Source: Bacteroidota bacterium (GTDB lineage Bacteria; Bacteroidota; Bacteroidia; Bacteroidales; UBA10428). From it: a stretch of DNA of 7,996 nt. Positions within the stretch are counted from its first letter, which is position 1, and each line of letters opens with the position of its first letter. Where the stretch lies: positions 1-7,996 of the forward strand of contig JAHEEB010000155.1 of the NCBI GenBank assembly GCA_024640925.1, given 5' to 3'. Made by a program: the position numbers and the translations under genes. This document shows, in pieces, positions 6,669 to 7,996 of this stretch. Below the pieces are notes generated by a model, which worked only from the letters and a program-made list of their open reading frames with translations, did no database searches and was not told the origin of the DNA.

Positions 6669-7694
6669 TCAAAAAGAGCTAGCAATGGGGTTCCATTGAT
6701 CCTGCCACTGTATTACCATTGTATCGTTTTCGAATTTGCCCGGAAGCCAAACATAGCGCGAATCTTCAAGGTTTGTTTTGTTCCAGCGATCTGCAATGAA
6801 CAGAAATTTCCCTGTTTCTCCATCGATGGGCAAAAGGTAAGTACTCTGAGTACCGTATGTAGTATCGCTTCCTCTACCAACACAAGGATTTTTAATCATC
6901 TTCCATTCTCCTAACATTGAATCAGCTTCAGCATACATGGCTTTATTCGGCGACCAGCCACTGCAAGCTGAAGAAACCAGATAGTATTTATTTTTATGCC
7001 GGATTATTGCTGGTGCTTCGCGTGACAAATTTATGAGCGTGCGGATATAGCGATCCGAGTGTGAAAGATAATTATCGTCCAGGAGGCTAATATACATAGT
7101 GGCATTTGATTCCGATGAAAAAACGTGATAGGCCCTACCATCTTCATCTTTAAATAGTGTCATGTCGCGGCTCATTTGTCCATAGGGTCTCACGCTACCG
7201 ATATAAGCGAAAGGACCTGTCGGATTGTCGCTCATGGCAACTCCCGCCCTGGCAAATGAATAATCTTCAGAGTCGACGTGAAGCCACATGACATATTTCT
7301 TTGTTTTATCGTTATAAATTACTTTTGGGCGCTCAATTACTTTTCCATAAAACAAATCATTGGAGGTATCCTGCCTTTCCGATGGCAAAACAATACCCTC
7401 ATTTTTCCAGTTCACCAAGTCTTTTGAGGAATAACACGAAACTCCGCCTGCATTGGTTCGGTAACATTCCCAACTTTTTATGTAATCTACTCTCCAAGTA
7501 AGTCCTTTTTTGTATTCGCCATACCAGTAATAGGTTCCTTTATCATAGAGTATACCACCTCCATGAGCATTTATCGGATTTCCTTCGGTATCTTTCCATA
7601 TTGCTCCAGGGATAATAAACCCCACTTTTTTATCAGATTGTTTACAACCAATAATTACCAGAATTGACAGAATACTTAAAATTATTCGACTCAT
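6669..7694 (-). CDS. GH43-family lipoprotein, exo-beta-1,3-galactanase-like
   Basis: 341-aa exported glycoside hydrolase of the five-bladed GH43 fold, most like the subfamily 24/34 group that includes exo-beta-1,3-galactanases acting on arabinogalactan backbones. Signal peptide with lipobox IIGC (Cys17). Blade motifs run INAHGGGILYDKGTYYWYGE (41-60), ERPKVIYN (121-128), SRDMTLF (175-181), REAPAII (225-231) and GTQSTYLLP (281-289). The Asp that serves as general base in most GH43 enzymes is absent at the first motif, where NAHGGG stands. As I recall, the fungal enzyme Pc1,3Gal43A uses a Glu as acid and a Gln as base; Glu121, Glu226 and Gln283 are the matching candidates here. No carbohydrate-binding module is present. 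It stands alone with no SusC/D genes in view, so it may scavenge rather than belong to a full utilisation locus. Substrate could also be arabinan- or xylan-type. Start ATG at 7694 has an A-rich leader. Confidence 0.88.
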   Translation of the reverse strand: MSRIILSILSILVIIGCKQSDKKVGFIIPGAIWKDTEGNPINAHGGGILYDKGTYYWYGEYKKGLTWRVDYIKSWECYRTNAGGVSCYSSKDLVNWKNEGIVLPSERQDTSNDLFYGKVIERPKVIYNDKTKKYVMWLHVDSEDYSFARAGVAMSDNPTGPFAYIGSVRPYGQMSRDMTLFKDEDGRAYHVFSSESNATMYISLLDDNYLSHSDRYIRTLINLSREAPAIIRHKNKYYLVSSACSGWSPNKAMYAEADSMLGEWKMIKNPCVGRGSDTTYGTQSTYLLPIDGETGKFLFIADRWNKTNLEDSRYVWLPGKFENDTMVIQWQDQWNPIASSF

Positions 7695-7719
7695 TTTCTC
7701 TTGTGTTTTTAAGGTATTT

Positions 7720-7740
7720 CATTTGAAATCAGATCAAATG
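7720..7740. promoter_or_regulatory. 7-bp inverted repeat upstream of the GH43 gene
   Basis: CATTTGA (7720-7726) and TCAAATG (7734-7740) are perfect inverted arms with a 7-nt spacer, 26-46 bp upstream of the GH43 start. On the minus strand TTTG at its far side lies 18 nt from TACCTTAA, a loose promoter-like pair. An operator overlapping the promoter is plausible but unproven. Confidence 0.3.
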
Positions 7741-7743
7741 TAA

Positions 7744-7886
7744 CCAGCAAAATACCAATTTCCAAATTATTCCGATAAAGGCATGAAACACCGCACCAAA
7801 GAAAAAGATTTGATTATTTATGCCTGGGTTATAATGGAAATCCGGTTGCAGAAGGATATGTTTTTGAACCACATGAATATAAATAG
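7744..7886 (+). pseudogene. 3' remnant of an unidentified plus-strand gene with one frameshift
   Basis: One frame reads KYQFPNYSDKGMKHRTKEKD then LIIYAW (7750-7827). The frame shifted by one continues GYNGNPVAEGYVFEPHEYK and stops at TAG 7884-7886. Adding a single G to the GGG run near 7825-7827 would join them as ...IIYAWGYNGNP..., which reads as natural protein. The stop is followed at once by a hairpin and T9 tract. A stop at 7741-7743 and the GH43 upstream region cut off the 5' part. I do not recognise the family. An alternative is an intact 49-codon ORF from ATG 7783 to the TAA at 7927-7932, which would run through the terminator and is less likely. Confidence 0.35.
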
Positions 7887-7916
7887 AGTATCCAATTCAT
7901 TCGGATATTTTTTTTT
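7887..7916 (+). terminator. Rho-independent terminator after the remnant
   Basis: Arms AGTATCC and GGATATT (one G-T pair, 9-nt loop) are followed by a run of nine T (7908-7916, the first two of which pair in the stem). It begins directly after the TAG of the gene remnant. The stem is AT-rich, but the T tract and position are typical. Confidence 0.55.
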
Positions 7917-7996
7917 GGACAGCTGTAAATAAAATTAGGCAAATCAACGTATCAAAACATGTGTTTAATAATCTGTAGATTTTCTTGTTTCAATTA
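7917..7996. other. Window right end, nothing identified
   Basis: AT-rich sequence after the terminator. I see no reading frame, RNA gene or repeat that I can support. Confidence 0.4.

Noticed and set aside
6561..6914. Plus-strand 117-aa open frame
   Set aside because: Mostly antisense to the GH43 C-terminal region; no family resemblance.
1..7996. CRISPR array, insertion sequence, tRNA or rRNA gene
   Set aside because: No regularly spaced repeats, transposase with terminal repeats, or structured RNA gene was visible on either strand.

Overview
The window reads as chromosomal DNA of a Bacteroidota bacterium. It is AT-rich. Four of its proteins begin with lipoprotein signal peptides, some followed by acidic surface-export signals. 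It carries a HmuY-family/TonB-dependent receptor operon and a GH43 lipoprotein, and most starts lack a Shine-Dalgarno sequence. Together with the multihaem cytochrome this would suit a marine or sediment Bacteroidales/Marinilabiliales-type organism, but that placement is inference. All well-supported genes lie on the minus strand, so the account below runs right to left in the direction of transcription.

Right edge (7695-7996): no intact gene. There is a probable plus-strand 3' gene remnant (7744-7886) with one apparent frameshift. A hairpin-plus-T9 terminator follows its stop codon directly. A 7-bp inverted repeat sits just upstream of the next gene. 6669-7694 encodes a GH43-type lipoprotein resembling exo-beta-1,3-galactanases that lack the usual Asp base. 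It stands alone, with no SusC/D pair in view.

Middle (4343-6668): a 546-nt stretch without a large gene holds a weak terminator, a candidate promoter and a possible 49-codon ORF with a GGAGG ribosome binding site. Next comes an eight-haem c-type cytochrome lipoprotein (4839-6122), with exactly eight further histidines in its haem domain. A 121-residue single-pass membrane protein of unknown function (4343-4708) follows.

Left (1-4270): a tight three-gene operon. A HmuY-like surface lipoprotein (3266-4270) overlaps a haem-receptor-like TonB-dependent receptor (976-3273), which overlaps a second, divergent HmuY-like lipoprotein (986 running off the window at 1). The lipoproteins would capture haem or a related ligand at the cell surface, and the receptor would import it with energy from TonB. 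The receptor has no ATG near the operon junction (the best start is TTG), and a perfect 10-bp hairpin lies in its signal-peptide codons. Both features could keep receptor output below that of the first lipoprotein.

The most interesting reading is a haem-centred neighbourhood: haem capture and import next to an exported octahaem cytochrome. The functional link between the two is inferred from adjacency only.
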